This document shows positions 13,271 through 13,292 of a DNA stretch of 13,292 nt, one piece after another. Under the pieces are notes generated by a model that saw nothing but the letters and a program-made list of their open reading frames with translations, was not told the DNA's origin and did not search any database. Positions within the stretch are counted from its first letter, which is position 1. Each line of letters opens with the position of its first letter. Source of the stretch: Candidatus Luteimonas excrementigallinarum (GTDB lineage Bacteria; Pseudomonadota; Gammaproteobacteria; Xanthomonadales; Xanthomonadaceae); contig DXCY01000096.1 in assembly GCA_019115725.1 (NCBI GenBank), forward strand, positions 1 to 13,292, given 5' to 3'. The translations under genes and the position numbers were made by a program.

Positions 13271-13292
13271 GTAGGTCGGCCCTACGCGGCCG
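13271..13292 (+). repeat. GTAG-REP, unit 3 forward copy, truncated by window end
   Basis: The 22 bases present are identical to the start of the other two forward REPs, which shows that the array continues beyond the window. Confidence 0.85.

Larger units (their letters stand above)
13061..13292. repeat. Tandem array of 105-bp paired-REP (BIME-like) units
   Basis: Units begin with GTAGGTCGGCCCTACGC at 13061, 13166 and 13271, an exact 105-bp period, and the third is cut by the window end. Each full unit has a forward REP, a spacer of about 50 bp containing GATCCACGGCAAACCCAG, and an inverted REP ending in CGACCTAC. The spacers are also similar, so whole units were duplicated. GTAG followed by a stem-loop fits the SMAG-type REPs of Stenotrophomonas, which RAYT transposases are thought to spread. 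No coding sequence is seen here; a role as 3' mRNA end or terminator for rmlD is possible. Confidence 0.9.

Noticed and set aside
13061..13292. CRISPR array
   Set aside because: The 105-bp period, palindromic composite units and spacers that resemble each other do not fit CRISPR repeats with unique spacers; no cas genes are present.
1..13292. tRNA, rRNA, transposase, integrase or phage genes
   Set aside because: None were recognised by eye on either strand; all sizeable plausible frames are accounted for by the listed genes.

Overview
This 13.3 kb, GC-rich window looks like chromosomal DNA of a Lysobacteraceae (Xanthomonadaceae) gammaproteobacterium, most likely Stenotrophomonas or a close relative. 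The evidence is the protein content and gene order, including an electron-transfer-flavoprotein gene beside an rmlBACD operon. It also carries palindromic REP elements that begin with GTAG, the type described as SMAG elements in Stenotrophomonas maltophilia. The genus is an inference.

Layout. (1) 1-427: 3' end of ahcY (S-adenosylhomocysteinase) and a textbook UUCG-loop terminator. (2) 443-4795: an iron-acquisition block. It holds a periplasmic FatB-type siderophore-binding protein (+), an M14-family zinc metallopeptidase/amidohydrolase (-) and a CirA/FepA-type TonB-dependent outer-membrane receptor (+). The binding-protein and receptor genes each have the same Fur-box-like promoter, 21 of 29 positions identical with no gap. 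The divergent peptidase start lies on the other side of the second copy. (3) 4780-7867: a DUF3228 gene (-), metF, a small exported protein with a DUF4124-like N-terminus, and ilvE. (4) 7930-9564: ETF-ubiquinone oxidoreductase. (5) 9616-13064: rmlB-rmlA-rmlC-rmlD, a tightly coupled operon for dTDP-L-rhamnose and so for LPS/O-antigen. (6) 13061-13292: a tandem array of 105-bp units, each made of two inverted GTAG-REPs, running off the window end.

How the parts fit. AhcY and MetF belong to the methyl/methionine cycle and are separated here by the iron block and the DUF3228 gene. The iron block is a plausible ferric-siderophore uptake set: outer-membrane receptor, periplasmic carrier, and a probably cytoplasmic hydrolase. 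No siderophore biosynthesis gene and no ABC permease or ATPase is visible, so it may serve xenosiderophores or share a transporter encoded elsewhere. The rml genes make the rhamnose donor for surface polysaccharide, and ETF-QO is a housekeeping neighbour.

Most noteworthy: the twin Fur-like promoters; the M14 hydrolase inside an iron regulon (a candidate new siderophore-processing step); the exact 105-bp REP array with a chimeric REP in its second unit; and two genes (ETF-QO and rmlD) whose TAG stop codon is supplied by the GTAG of a palindromic element. The remaining genes are ordinary housekeeping.
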